Shown: positions 26,425-35,212 of the stretch, one piece after another
Layout of the letters: each line of letters starts with the position of its first letter
Numbering within the stretch: position 1 is the first letter of the stretch
NCBI GenBank assembly: GCA_903885795.1
Contig: CAISJV010000032.1
Coordinates: 62,001 to 126,000 of the forward strand
Direction of reading: 5' to 3'
Source of the DNA: an uncultured delta proteobacterium
GTDB taxonomy: Bacteria; Desulfobacterota; Syntrophia; Syntrophales; UBA8958
DNA: 64,000 nucleotides
Notes under the pieces: model-generated
Databases searched by the model: none
What the model was told of the DNA's origin: nothing
Seen by the model: only the letters and a program-made list of their open reading frames with translations
Translations under genes and position numbers: made by a program

Positions 26425-27342
26425 ATGCCCGCGGAGATGATGAACACCAAGGAAGTAGCCAAGTATCTTAATATCAATGACAAGCAGGTTTATGCCCTGA
26501 TCCGGGAAGGGGGAATACCGGCAACGCGGGCCACGGGAAAGTGGATTTTCCCGAAGAAGCTGATCGATGAATGGATTGAAACCACGGCCCGCGACGGTTT
26601 GTCCCAGGCCCGCCAGAAAAGCACCGCCATCTCCGGGGCTCTCCTTGCGGCGGGGAGTAACGATCCAATTTTAGACATCCTCCAGACCACGCTGCGGAGA
26701 TTGCACCCCGATTTATATATCTTTTCCGCCAATACAGGGAGTACGGAGGGACTGGCAGCCCTGAATATGGGCCATACGGATATTGCCTGGTCTCACCTGT
26801 GGGATCCGGAAAGCGGACAATATAACACGCCCTTTCTCTCTTCCCGCCTCCCCCGGATCGATGCCGTCGTGGTCAACCTGTTCCACCGGGATATTGGTTT
26901 GGTCTTCGCCGCAGATAACCCCCTGAACATCAGGAATATCGATGACTTGCAGCAACCCGGCCTTCGCTTCGTCAACCGCCAGGAGGGATCAGGAACCCGC
27001 CTGCTCATTGATTATCATCTAAAAAAGGCCGGAATCAGTACGGATGGAATCATTGGTTATGAAAATGAGGTCTTCACCCATCTCGAGGTCGGCCTGGCCA
27101 TTATCTCCCATCAGGCGGACGTGGGAATGGCCACCGGATCTGTTTCCCGGATGCTTGGGCTTTCGTTTCTCCCCGTCACCAAAGAACGATTCGATATGAT
27201 CTTAGATAAGAAAACTTACTTTGAAAAAGGCGTTCAGAGTTTCATCGACACGATAAGATCCGATGCCTTCCGCAAAGGCGTCGAGAAGCTGGGGCATTAC
27301 GATTTTTATGAATCGGGAAAGATTCTGCATGCCAGGAACTGA
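26425..27342 (+). CDS. HTH (excisionase-type) regulator with periplasmic-binding-protein-like domain
   Basis: 305 aa with no signal peptide. Residues about 6-55 form an excisionase/MerR-like winged helix (MNTKEVAKYLNINDKQVYALIREGGIPA). Residues about 85-300 form a PBP-like domain related to molybdate/tungstate-type binding proteins, with a phosphate-loop-like NRQEGSGTRLLIDYHL near 188. This architecture occurs in one-component regulators of oxyanion uptake and molybdenum-cofactor genes. It is the first gene of the tup operon, 29 bp ahead of the first binding protein. I infer that it senses cytoplasmic tungstate or molybdate and controls the operon. AAGGAGGAGTAC precedes the ATG. Confidence 0.85.
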   Translation: MPAEMMNTKEVAKYLNINDKQVYALIREGGIPATRATGKWIFPKKLIDEWIETTARDGLSQARQKSTAISGALLAAGSNDPILDILQTTLRRLHPDLYIFSANTGSTEGLAALNMGHTDIAWSHLWDPESGQYNTPFLSSRLPRIDAVVVNLFHRDIGLVFAADNPLNIRNIDDLQQPGLRFVNRQEGSGTRLLIDYHLKKAGISTDGIIGYENEVFTHLEVGLAIISHQADVGMATGSVSRMLGLSFLPVTKERFDMILDKKTYFEKGVQSFIDTIRSDAFRKGVEKLGHYDFYESGKILHARN

Positions 27343-27371
27343 AAATGAAAACTCAAAAAAGGAGGCTGCAC

Positions 27372-28226
27372 ATGAAAAAACGTTTATTGCTGTCGCTTTT
27401 GATCCTGATGATGGCGCTGCCGGGGCTGCTCGGGGCGAAGGATAAGAAATTTATCCTCGTAGCCTCAACCATCGGCCCTATTGACGCCGGTATCGTTGGG
27501 GTTTTGGAAGAAGGATTTGAAAAGGATACGGGCATTCGGGTCCGCCACGTCGGCGCGGGTACAGGCGCGGCAATGGATATTGCAAGAAAATGCAATATTG
27601 ATCTGGTCATGGTCCATGCCAAGGCCCTGGAAGAGAAATTTGTCGCCGAGGGATATGGCACGGAACGGATTCCTCTTATGTACAACGACTTCGTCATCGT
27701 GGGGCCCCCAAGCGATCCCGCTGGAATCAAGGGTATGAGGATGGCCGGCGAAGCTTTGAAAAAGATCGCCAACGCGGGGGGGTTGTTTATTACCAGGGGC
27801 GACAAATCGGGCACCCATATCGCGGAAATGGACCTTTGGAAGGCGGCGGGGATCAAGCCGGCCGGTCCCTGGTACGTGACTTATGAAAAAGGCGCCGAAG
27901 GAAATGTGCCCACCCTCCGTTTCACCGATCAAAAAGGGGCCTATACGGTAATCGACCGGGCGACAGTCCTGGCCATGAAAAAAGACATCAAACTCGAAAT
28001 TCTCGTCACCGGTGATGAGGCCCTGCTGAACCGCATCTCCCTGATCCCGGTAAATCCCAATAAATGTCCCCAGGCCAATCTCAAGGAAACCATGATATTC
28101 GTGAAATGGCTGACAGACCCGAATAAGGGGCAAAAGATCATCCAAACTTTCGGGGTAAAGGAATATGGAAATCCCATGTTCTTCCCCGATTCCATTCCAT
28201 GGCAAAAGAGCCAGGGCATTAAATAA
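27372..28226 (+). CDS. TupA-like oxyanion-binding protein, divergent paralogue
   Basis: 284-aa extracytoplasmic solute-binding protein with signal peptide (about 1-21). The start at 27372 is chosen because AAGGAGG lies 7 nt upstream, although an in-frame ATG exists at 27345. It aligns along its length with the next gene: NDFVIVGPPSDPA, (R)GDKSGTH, and the C-terminal NPMFFPD. Where TupA proteins have TTTS, it has STIG (residues 32-35, in ASTIGPIDAG). That loop contacts the oxyanion in TupA, so this protein may bind something else or bind differently. It shares the operon with one permease and one ATPase. Confidence 0.85.
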   Translation: MKKRLLLSLLILMMALPGLLGAKDKKFILVASTIGPIDAGIVGVLEEGFEKDTGIRVRHVGAGTGAAMDIARKCNIDLVMVHAKALEEKFVAEGYGTERIPLMYNDFVIVGPPSDPAGIKGMRMAGEALKKIANAGGLFITRGDKSGTHIAEMDLWKAAGIKPAGPWYVTYEKGAEGNVPTLRFTDQKGAYTVIDRATVLAMKKDIKLEILVTGDEALLNRISLIPVNPNKCPQANLKETMIFVKWLTDPNKGQKIIQTFGVKEYGNPMFFPDSIPWQKSQGIK

Positions 28227-28246
28227 GAGCATACGGAGGACAGCAC

Positions 28247-29119
28247 ATGAAGAGGTTAACGAGCTTAACTTGTTATTATTACTTAATTTTCACCCTGCTG
28301 ATACTTGTCGGCGTAAACACAGTGAACGCCGCCCCGGCCCAACCCAAACAGAAAAACATTATTCTGGCCACCACGACCAGCACCCAGGACACGGGTCTGT
28401 TGGACGTTCTCATTCCGATCTTTGAAAAGAAGACCGGCTATTTCGTCAAGACCATCGCCGTCGGGTCCGGTCAGGCAATGACCATGGGTGCCAAAGGAGA
28501 GGCAGATGTCCTGCTGGTCCACTCCCAGGCGGCGGAAAAGAAATTCATGACCGATGGCAACGGCGTTAATCGCCGCCTGGTTATGCACAATGATTTTATC
28601 ATCGTCGGACCGCCGTCAGACCCGGCAACAATCAGACAATCAAAAAAGGCGGCAGAGGGATTTAAAAAGATTTCCATGACTAAGGCACTGTTCGTCTCCA
28701 GAGGTGACAATTCGGGGACCAATGCCAAGGAAAATGAAGTCTGGAAGGCCGCCGGGATCCAGCCGGAAGGGCAGAAGTGGTACCAACAGACCGGCCTCGG
28801 CATGGGACAGACCCTCGGCGTGACGGCAGAGAAGAAAGGCTACACCCTTGCCGACCGGGGAACCTATCTGGCCATGAAAAAGAACCTTGGCCTTGACATC
28901 CTTCTGGAGGGAGACGGCGTGCTCCTCAATATCTATCATGTCATCGAGGTAAACCATGCCAAATGGCCGAAAGTAAACGCCGCCGGAGCCAAAGCCTTCG
29001 CCGATTTCATGATCTCCAAACAGACGCAGGCTACCATCAAGACATTTGGCATTGAAAAATTCGGCTCTCCCCTCTTTTTTCCCGATGCGGAAAAGAAGAT
29101 AGAAGACTTGGGAAAATAA
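28247..29119 (+). CDS. tupA: Tungstate-binding protein TupA
   Basis: Periplasmic high-affinity tungstate receptor, 290 aa. The signal sequence spans about residues 1-28. TTTSTQDTGLLD (42-53) is the canonical TupA oxyanion loop, and VGSGQAM (about 71) and SRGDNSGT (about 150) complete the usual ligand shell. The final segment SPLFFPD is typical. AGGAC lies before the ATG, and it sits 20 bp after the first binding protein and one base before tupB. Tungsten use would serve W-dependent formate or aldehyde enzymes located elsewhere. Confidence 0.93.
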   Translation: MKRLTSLTCYYYLIFTLLILVGVNTVNAAPAQPKQKNIILATTTSTQDTGLLDVLIPIFEKKTGYFVKTIAVGSGQAMTMGAKGEADVLLVHSQAAEKKFMTDGNGVNRRLVMHNDFIIVGPPSDPATIRQSKKAAEGFKKISMTKALFVSRGDNSGTNAKENEVWKAAGIQPEGQKWYQQTGLGMGQTLGVTAEKKGYTLADRGTYLAMKKNLGLDILLEGDGVLLNIYHVIEVNHAKWPKVNAAGAKAFADFMISKQTQATIKTFGIEKFGSPLFFPDAEKKIEDLGK

Positions 29120-29120
29120 A

Positions 29121-29819
29121 ATGGACATAATCATTGAAGGGATCAAACAGGCCCTTTCCCTGCTTATCAGCCTCGATCCCGAGGTTATGGGCATCACGTG
29201 GCTGTCCCTGAAGGTCTCGGGGACGGCCACCCTGATCAGCCTTTTCATCGGTATAGGCATCGGAACGGCGGTAGCCCTGACATCATTTCCCGGACGGCAG
29301 ATTGTCGTCAGCCTTATCAATACGGGGATGGCCCTGCCGCCGGTGGTCGTCGGGCTCTTCGTCACAATCTTCCTCTGGCGGAACGGCCCCTTCGGCGCCC
29401 TTGAGATCCTCTACACCCCCATGGCCATCATCATCGCCCAGACCATCATCGCCACCCCCATTGTGATGGGTATCACCCTGGCTGCCATGCAGCAGTTACC
29501 CCGGAAATTACGACTCCAGATCCTGGCCCTGGGGGCAACACGTTTTCAGATGGTCTGGCTCCTTATCAAAGAAGCAAAACTGTCGCTTATGGCGGCGGTC
29601 ATGGCCGGTTTCGGGGGGGTCATCTCCGAGGTCGGGGCATCCATAATGGTCGGCGGCAACATCAAGGGCTATACACGCGTTCTGACAACGGCCACGGTCA
29701 TGGAGACCAGCAAGGGTAATTTCGACGTGGCTATTGCCCTCGGCGTGATCCTCCTCCTTTTCGCCTTTGCCATCAACCTGGTCCTGACCAGAGTTCAGCA
29801 GCGAGAGCGGCCACGATGA
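29121..29819 (+). CDS. tupB: Tungstate ABC transporter permease
   Basis: 232 aa with about five to six transmembrane helices. The cytoplasmic EAA loop (about 145-165, ALGATRFQMVWLLIKEAKLSL) docks the ATPase. The closing segment TTATVMETSKGNFDVAIALG is typical of TupB. It overlaps tupC by 4 nt (ATGA). Confidence 0.93.
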   Translation: MDIIIEGIKQALSLLISLDPEVMGITWLSLKVSGTATLISLFIGIGIGTAVALTSFPGRQIVVSLINTGMALPPVVVGLFVTIFLWRNGPFGALEILYTPMAIIIAQTIIATPIVMGITLAAMQQLPRKLRLQILALGATRFQMVWLLIKEAKLSLMAAVMAGFGGVISEVGASIMVGGNIKGYTRVLTTATVMETSKGNFDVAIALGVILLLFAFAINLVLTRVQQRERPR

Positions 29820-31012
29820 CTGCGAATGGGCCAAGTATGCCGATCCTGCAAGGAGAGAACATCCAGGTGCAGCGGGGCGGGAAGCGGATACTGGATGTTT
29901 CTTCCTTTAGAATCGTCCCCGGGGAAGTTGTTTCTGTCATCGGACCCAACGGGGCGGGGAAAACGACCCTCCTTCAGGCCCTCTCCCAGCTCATTCATCT
30001 CGGAAAGGGGGTTATTTATTTTCAGGGCAAAAAGATCGGCGCTGACATGACACCACTTGACTACCGCCGCTGCCTGGCGATGGTCTTTCAGGAGGCACTG
30101 CTCTTTGATACAACGGTTTACGCCAATGTGGCCTCGGGACTGAAGATCCGCGGTTTGAAGTCATCAGAAATATTTTCAATCGTGAATACCCGTTTGGAGC
30201 AATTCGGAATCGGTCACCTCCGGGACCGCTCCGCCAAGACCCTCTCCGGCGGTGAGGCCCAGCGGACAAGCCTCGCTCGGGCCTTTGCCATTCAGCCGCA
30301 GCTCCTTTTTCTTGACGAACCCTTTGCTGCCCTCGATCCCCCGACCCGGGAAGCCCTCCTCGAAGATCTCAACCGCGTTCTCCGGGCATCGGGAATGACG
30401 GCCATTATGGCCACCCATGACCAGGTGGAAGCACTGAGACTGTCCGACCGGATCGCCGTGATGAACGAGGGTAGAGTCGTCCAGATCGGCCCGGCGGCGG
30501 AAGTGATGAATCATCCCGTCGATGAATTCGTCGCATCTTTTGTAGGGATGGAAACCATTTTTGAGGGAAAGGTTGTAAATTGTGAACGAGGTACAGCAAT
30601 GATCACCGTCAACAGGAGCGCTTACCCGGCTGCCGCTGACGCTCTACCAATCAGCATGACCGCCGCCCCGTTACCCATGGCGGAAGCAACAGATACAGAC
30701 ATGAATGGCCTTATTATCGAAGTATCCGGCCAGGCCAAGGCGGGGGAACAGCTTCTCTGCTGCATCCGCCCCGAACACGTCACCCTCTCCCCAGGCGTGC
30801 GTACAGACCGGAGCAGCGCCAGAAATGCCTTTCCAGCCGTCATCTCCCGGATCAGTCCCGCCGGCGCCTTCTATAAAGTCCACATGAACGGCGGCTTTCC
30901 TCTTGTGGCCTATGTAACAGTCCAATCAATAGAAGATCTGGACCTGCGCGTAGGGGCCACAGTCACCGCCTCCTTCAAGGCCACTGCCGTCCACCTGATC
31001 CGGCGGGGCTAA
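29816..31012 (+). CDS. tupC: Tungstate ABC transporter ATPase with TOBE domain
   Basis: 398 aa. Residues about 8-235 are the ABC domain: Walker A GPNGAGKTT (about 42), Q-loop VFQEALLF, signature LSGGEAQR and Walker B LLFLDEPFAALDP. Residues about 240-395 are a TOBE-like tail that in related importers binds oxyanion and trans-inhibits transport. The start ATG overlaps the tupB stop; a later ATG (MPILQGEN) would also fit. It is the last gene of the operon, and the convergent acyl-CoA dehydrogenase stops 69 bp away. No terminator is evident between them. Confidence 0.93.
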   Translation: MTANGPSMPILQGENIQVQRGGKRILDVSSFRIVPGEVVSVIGPNGAGKTTLLQALSQLIHLGKGVIYFQGKKIGADMTPLDYRRCLAMVFQEALLFDTTVYANVASGLKIRGLKSSEIFSIVNTRLEQFGIGHLRDRSAKTLSGGEAQRTSLARAFAIQPQLLFLDEPFAALDPPTREALLEDLNRVLRASGMTAIMATHDQVEALRLSDRIAVMNEGRVVQIGPAAEVMNHPVDEFVASFVGMETIFEGKVVNCERGTAMITVNRSAYPAAADALPISMTAAPLPMAEATDTDMNGLIIEVSGQAKAGEQLLCCIRPEHVTLSPGVRTDRSSARNAFPAVISRISPAGAFYKVHMNGGFPLVAYVTVQSIEDLDLRVGATVTASFKATAVHLIRRG

Positions 31013-31081
31013 AGATCGTTCTTCTTAATATTCAACATTATGATTCTATTTGGCAAGATGGGTTTAAAACTCAGGTTATCC

Positions 31082-32332
31082 CTACTCGTATATCTTCTCT
31101 TCCTCCGCGAAGGCCTCTTCGGCGTCCGCCTCGTGATCCCGGGGACGGGTGTGGATCTCCTTGCCCAGAAACTCCCGGTACCATTCGTGGGCTGTAATCA
31201 TGGACATGACCTCACTCGTTCCCGTCCAGATGCTGGCCAGGCGGATATCACGGTAGATCCGTTCCAAGGGGAAGACGTTCGTGTAACCAATGCCGCCCAT
31301 AACCTGCATGGCGTTATGGACTACCTTCTGACATGATTCAGTAATGAACTTCTTGGCTTCGGAGACAGCACGGCGGATCCGGTTCATGTCCTGCCCCGTT
31401 TCCACGGCCCGGGCCGTCGTGTAAGCCATGGACCGGGCGGCATCGAGGAGCATGACCGCCTCGGCTATCTGGAAGCTCACCCCCTCGAAGGTGGCAATGA
31501 TCTGACCAAAGGCTTTGCGCCTGGCGGTGTATTTGGTAGCAATCTCGATGGCGGGCCGGGCGGCGCCGATGGTCATCATGGCCGTCCCGAGGCGCTCCGG
31601 GATCATCATGGTGTTGAAGACGGCATAGGCGCCATTGACCTTCCCCACAACGTTCTCCCTCGGTACAACGGCGTCCTTGAAGACGATGCGGGCTGTACCG
31701 CCACCCCGGCAACCAAGAAGGTTATAGAGGTATTTTGTTTCCACTCCCGGTCCCCGGTCGACAATGAAGGCTGTAAGCGAATCCTGGGGTTTGGCGGCGG
31801 GATCGAAGTTGGTCCGGGCATAGACCAGAAAATAGTCCGCCCCCTCGCCGCCCACAATGAAGCGCTTCTGGCCATTCAAGATAAAGTGGTCCCCCCGGTC
31901 TTCCGCCTTCGTCGTGGCACCGAAGAAATCCGACCCGCCCCGGGGCTCAGTCAGGCACTCGGCGGCAAAGATCTCCCCACGCAGAAGCGGTCTGACATAC
32001 TTTTCCTTCAGGGCGTCGGTCCCGTGCAGGATAATGGCGTCGCAGACTAGTTCCGCTCCTACGCCAAAGACACAGGCAAACTCGTAGCCCAGGGTGCCAA
32101 TCTCCTCCAAGATGGCCGCGGTGGTAACCCAGTCCATTCCCCGACCGCCCCATTCCCGCGGGTAGCGGCAGCCGAGGAGGTTACGTCGTCCCGCCTCGGA
32201 GAGAAATTCCTTGGGAAAGCGGATCTTATCCTGGTCCATATCAAGGATCATCTGGCGGGGAACCCACTTGACCAAGTCCCGTGCCTCGTCCCGCATGGCT
32301 AATTGCTCCTTCGTAAGCAGATAATCAAACAT
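31082..32332 (-). CDS. Acyl-CoA dehydrogenase
   Basis: FAD-dependent alpha,beta-dehydrogenation of an acyl-CoA. The 416-aa product has the ACAD order: N-terminal helical domain (1-120), beta-barrel with ECLTEPRGGSDFFG (about 128-142) and the C-terminal helical domain with RKAFGQIIATFEGVSFQIAE (about 285) and the QVMGGIGYTN motif (about 355). AAGGAG precedes the ATG. It stands alone between tupC and ggt; no etfAB is adjacent. The chain-length class cannot be assigned from sequence alone. Adjacency gives no further pathway hint. Confidence 0.92.
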   Translation of the reverse strand: MFDYLLTKEQLAMRDEARDLVKWVPRQMILDMDQDKIRFPKEFLSEAGRRNLLGCRYPREWGGRGMDWVTTAAILEEIGTLGYEFACVFGVGAELVCDAIILHGTDALKEKYVRPLLRGEIFAAECLTEPRGGSDFFGATTKAEDRGDHFILNGQKRFIVGGEGADYFLVYARTNFDPAAKPQDSLTAFIVDRGPGVETKYLYNLLGCRGGGTARIVFKDAVVPRENVVGKVNGAYAVFNTMMIPERLGTAMMTIGAARPAIEIATKYTARRKAFGQIIATFEGVSFQIAEAVMLLDAARSMAYTTARAVETGQDMNRIRRAVSEAKKFITESCQKVVHNAMQVMGGIGYTNVFPLERIYRDIRLASIWTGTSEVMSMITAHEWYREFLGKEIHTRPRDHEADAEEAFAEEEKIYE

Positions 32333-32618
32333 TTCAAACTCCTTTCTATTCTATTAAAAATATTCTTAATCCTGACGGAATTTGTACTTTGTCACCTTGC
32401 CGGTAGAATATTCCCTTTGTCACGGACCGACTATAAGGGCATGGCCACTATGTGTCAAGATGGAAAGGGCTGAAGATTTTATGGCTCATATTCAGATCAT
32501 GCTTGTGAACCATTCGCCTAATCCTGTATGTTTGAGCTGGACATTGAAAAGAAAAATGAGCTAACAACTACGTGCAACAAGTTAACTATTTATTAAATGA
32601 AGGAGGGCAATTGGCTCC

Positions 32619-34346
32619 ATGAAAAGGAAGGCACTAAAGCTGGTTGCTCTTTACACGGCCCTATGCGCCGTAGCGCTCACAGCTCAGGTTCAGACGGCTT
32701 GCGGTGTGGAAAATGCACTGGTCTTTCCGTCCCAGGGGAAAAGCGGGATGGTAGTCGCGGGGCAGGAAGCAGCGGCGCGGGCCGGACTTGAGGTCCTGAA
32801 GGGGGGCGGCAACGCGGTTGATGGCGCTGTAACCATGGCCTTTGTCATGGCCGTGACGCTGCCCCGGGCTGGCAATATCGGCGGTGGCGGGTTCATGCTC
32901 ATCCATTCCGCCAAGACGAAAGAGGTTGTAGCCATCGATTACTGGCAGAAGGCCCCCGGCAGGGCGTCTCGCAATATGTTCACGGATAGGGATGGAAACG
33001 CCGACCTGAAGCTCAGGCGTCAGAGCCATCTGGCAACAGCGGTGCCCGGAACAGTTGCCGGACTGGCCATGGCGCTGCAGAAATTCGGCACCATATCCCT
33101 CGCCCAAGCGCTGGCCCCGGCAATCAGATACGCCGAAGAAGGCTTTGTAATAAACGAAAAGCTGGCCACCAATATGAAGGCTTATGAAACGCTGCTGAGA
33201 GCCTGGCCGGCAACAGCGAAAATCTTCGTCAAGCCGGATGGCAAACTTTATGGAGCCGGTGACATTCTGGTGCAAAAAGACCTGGCCGGCACCTTGAAGG
33301 CCATCGCCAAGGATGGTCCGGATGCCTTTTATAAGGGCGCGACTGCCGACCTGATTGTCAAGCAGATGCAGGCGAACGGCGGGCTCATCACCAGGGAAGA
33401 CCTGGCGGCCTACGAGCCGCTGTTCAGGACACCGGTGCGCGGGAGTTATCGCGGTTATGACGTCATTTCGATGTCTCCCCCCAGCGCCGGCGGGGTTCAT
33501 ATCATCGAGATTCTCAATATCCTGGAGGGTTTCGACCTTAGTCGTTCGGGGCAGAATTCGGCCGCAACGATTCATCTGACGGCGGAAGCTATGAAAAGGG
33601 CCTTTGCCGATCTCTCCGAGTATCTGGGGGATCCCGATTTCGTGAAAGTTCCGGTAAAAGGTCTGACATCCAAAAGCTATGCTGCCGACCTGCGCACAAA
33701 AATTAACCCCCTCAAGACCACGTCCGGTAAGGATATCAGGCCGGGCGACGCGCCCAGGTATGAACGTGACGAAACGACTCATTTTTCGATCGTCGACAAA
33801 GAGGGCAATGCGGTGTCCAGCACCTATACCCTCAACGGCAATTTCGGCAACGGTATGGTCGTGGAAGGGGCGGGGTTTCTCCTTAACAATGAAATGGACA
33901 ATTTCAACGTCCGGCCGGGCAGAATCGACGAGGGGGGGATACGGGAGGGCGAAGCGAACGCCATCACCCCCAACAAACGTATGTTGAGCGCCATGTCCCC
34001 GACAATTGTAATGAAGGACGGCAAGGTCTTTCTCGTCACGGGGAGCCCTGGCAGCAGCCGGATTATTTCGACCAACCTGCAGGTAATTATGAACGTCATC
34101 GATCACGGGATGAACATCCAGGAAGGGGTGAATGCTCCAAGGATCCATAATGAATGGCTTCCTGACGAGCTACAGATTGAAAAGGGGATCAGCCCCGATA
34201 CGATCAAGTTGCTGTCGAACATGGGTCATACAGTCGTGGTGGGAGCGGCGATGGGGGCTTCTTCCAGCATTCTGATCGATGGAAAATCATCGATGCGTTA
34301 TGGCGCCGCAGATCCGCGGCGGGAAGGATCGGCGCTCGGTTATTAA
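32619..34346 (+). CDS. ggt: Gamma-glutamyltransferase
   Basis: Secreted N-terminal nucleophile hydrolase that cleaves or transfers the gamma-glutamyl group of glutathione and related peptides. The 575-aa precursor has a signal peptide (about 1-28). The autoprocessing nucleophile is Thr386, the first Thr of TTHFSIVD, which would start the small subunit. Downstream, STYTLNGNFGNGMVV, LLNNEMDNF and SPGSSRI (substrate pocket) match the family. An Arg in the large subunit near LPRAGNIGGGGFM corresponds to the gamma-glutamate site. GGAGGG lies 11 nt before the ATG. It is followed 15 bp later by a DUF364 gene in the same direction. Confidence 0.93.
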   Translation: MKRKALKLVALYTALCAVALTAQVQTACGVENALVFPSQGKSGMVVAGQEAAARAGLEVLKGGGNAVDGAVTMAFVMAVTLPRAGNIGGGGFMLIHSAKTKEVVAIDYWQKAPGRASRNMFTDRDGNADLKLRRQSHLATAVPGTVAGLAMALQKFGTISLAQALAPAIRYAEEGFVINEKLATNMKAYETLLRAWPATAKIFVKPDGKLYGAGDILVQKDLAGTLKAIAKDGPDAFYKGATADLIVKQMQANGGLITREDLAAYEPLFRTPVRGSYRGYDVISMSPPSAGGVHIIEILNILEGFDLSRSGQNSAATIHLTAEAMKRAFADLSEYLGDPDFVKVPVKGLTSKSYAADLRTKINPLKTTSGKDIRPGDAPRYERDETTHFSIVDKEGNAVSSTYTLNGNFGNGMVVEGAGFLLNNEMDNFNVRPGRIDEGGIREGEANAITPNKRMLSAMSPTIVMKDGKVFLVTGSPGSSRIISTNLQVIMNVIDHGMNIQEGVNAPRIHNEWLPDELQIEKGISPDTIKLLSNMGHTVVVGAAMGASSSILIDGKSSMRYGAADPRREGSALGY

Positions 34347-34361
34347 AAGTAGGGGAGACAA

Positions 34362-35210
34362 ATGGTTATGTTAAAAACTGGCGACCTTTCAATTCGCCTT
34401 TACGAGCTTCTTCTTGACCAGGCAAAGACACGGACAATAGCAGCCGTTCGCCTGGGGCGGGCTTACATCGCGGTATGTCTTGACGACGGCCATCTCGGTC
34501 TGTCAGGTTCTCCTTCTTATGGCGCCGGGCTCCCTGCCCTGCTCAACCACCATTGTGACAACGGTTGTCACGGCCTGTCCAGCCTTCCCAATGGAGAACT
34601 GTCCCAGGGCGGAACGATATCTCCTCCGTCTGCAACGCTTATCGGCGCCGGCGCAGCAGCAACCCTGGAGTGGCTCACTGAGAAAGGCGCTCCGCTGAAA
34701 AAGGCGTTATCCCTGGCGACGGCCAATGCCCTGATCCACCAGGATAACAGCGATATCCAAGGAGACTCCTTCGATCTTTTTCATTTGACGTCTGAGGATA
34801 AGGTCGCCATGGTAGGACGCTTTACGCCGCTGGTGGGCAGAATAGAAAACGCGGGGGCATGGCTCACCGTCCTGGAAAAAGACGCCACCAAGGGCCTGGT
34901 CCTCTCCAAAGGTGAGCGCCGGACCGTACTGAAAAGCTGCACAGTCGCCATAATCACTGCAACGGCTCTTCTTTATGACGACCTTGAAAATATCCTGAAC
35001 GATCTTGGCGCCCCCCGCCATGTTGCCTTGCTGGGCCCCTCCACCCCCATGCTGCCCGATCTCTTTGCCGACACCCCCGTGACTCACCTTGGGGGAGTGA
35101 GAATCATCGACACCACCCGAATCCTTCCCATCGTCGCCGCCGGAGGCGGAACACGGACCATGCGCCCGTATCTGGAAATGACCAATCTCTTTCTCAGCAG
35201 AAGCATTTAA
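34362..35210 (+). CDS. DUF364/DUF4213 protein (putative heavy-metal-chelation family)
   Basis: 282 aa. The N-terminal half (1-120) resembles DUF4213 and the C-terminal half (about 145-265: KVAMVGRFTPLV, TALLYDDLENIL, VALLGPSTPMLPDLF) resembles DUF364. No signal peptide is present. The family name suggests metal chelation, but no biochemical function is established. It follows ggt by 15 bp and was probably cotranscribed, with no known functional link. The start is either ATG 34362 or 34368. It ends only 2 bp from the convergent ABC-F gene, leaving no room for a terminator. Confidence 0.75.
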   Translation: MVMLKTGDLSIRLYELLLDQAKTRTIAAVRLGRAYIAVCLDDGHLGLSGSPSYGAGLPALLNHHCDNGCHGLSSLPNGELSQGGTISPPSATLIGAGAAATLEWLTEKGAPLKKALSLATANALIHQDNSDIQGDSFDLFHLTSEDKVAMVGRFTPLVGRIENAGAWLTVLEKDATKGLVLSKGERRTVLKSCTVAIITATALLYDDLENILNDLGAPRHVALLGPSTPMLPDLFADTPVTHLGGVRIIDTTRILPIVAAGGGTRTMRPYLEMTNLFLSRSI

Positions 35211-35212
35211 AA

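Noticed and set aside
32661-34148. A 495-codon open frame on the minus strand
   Set aside because: It lies wholly antisense to ggt, whose frame shows all family motifs; the antisense product has no recognisable domain and results from high-GC codon bias.
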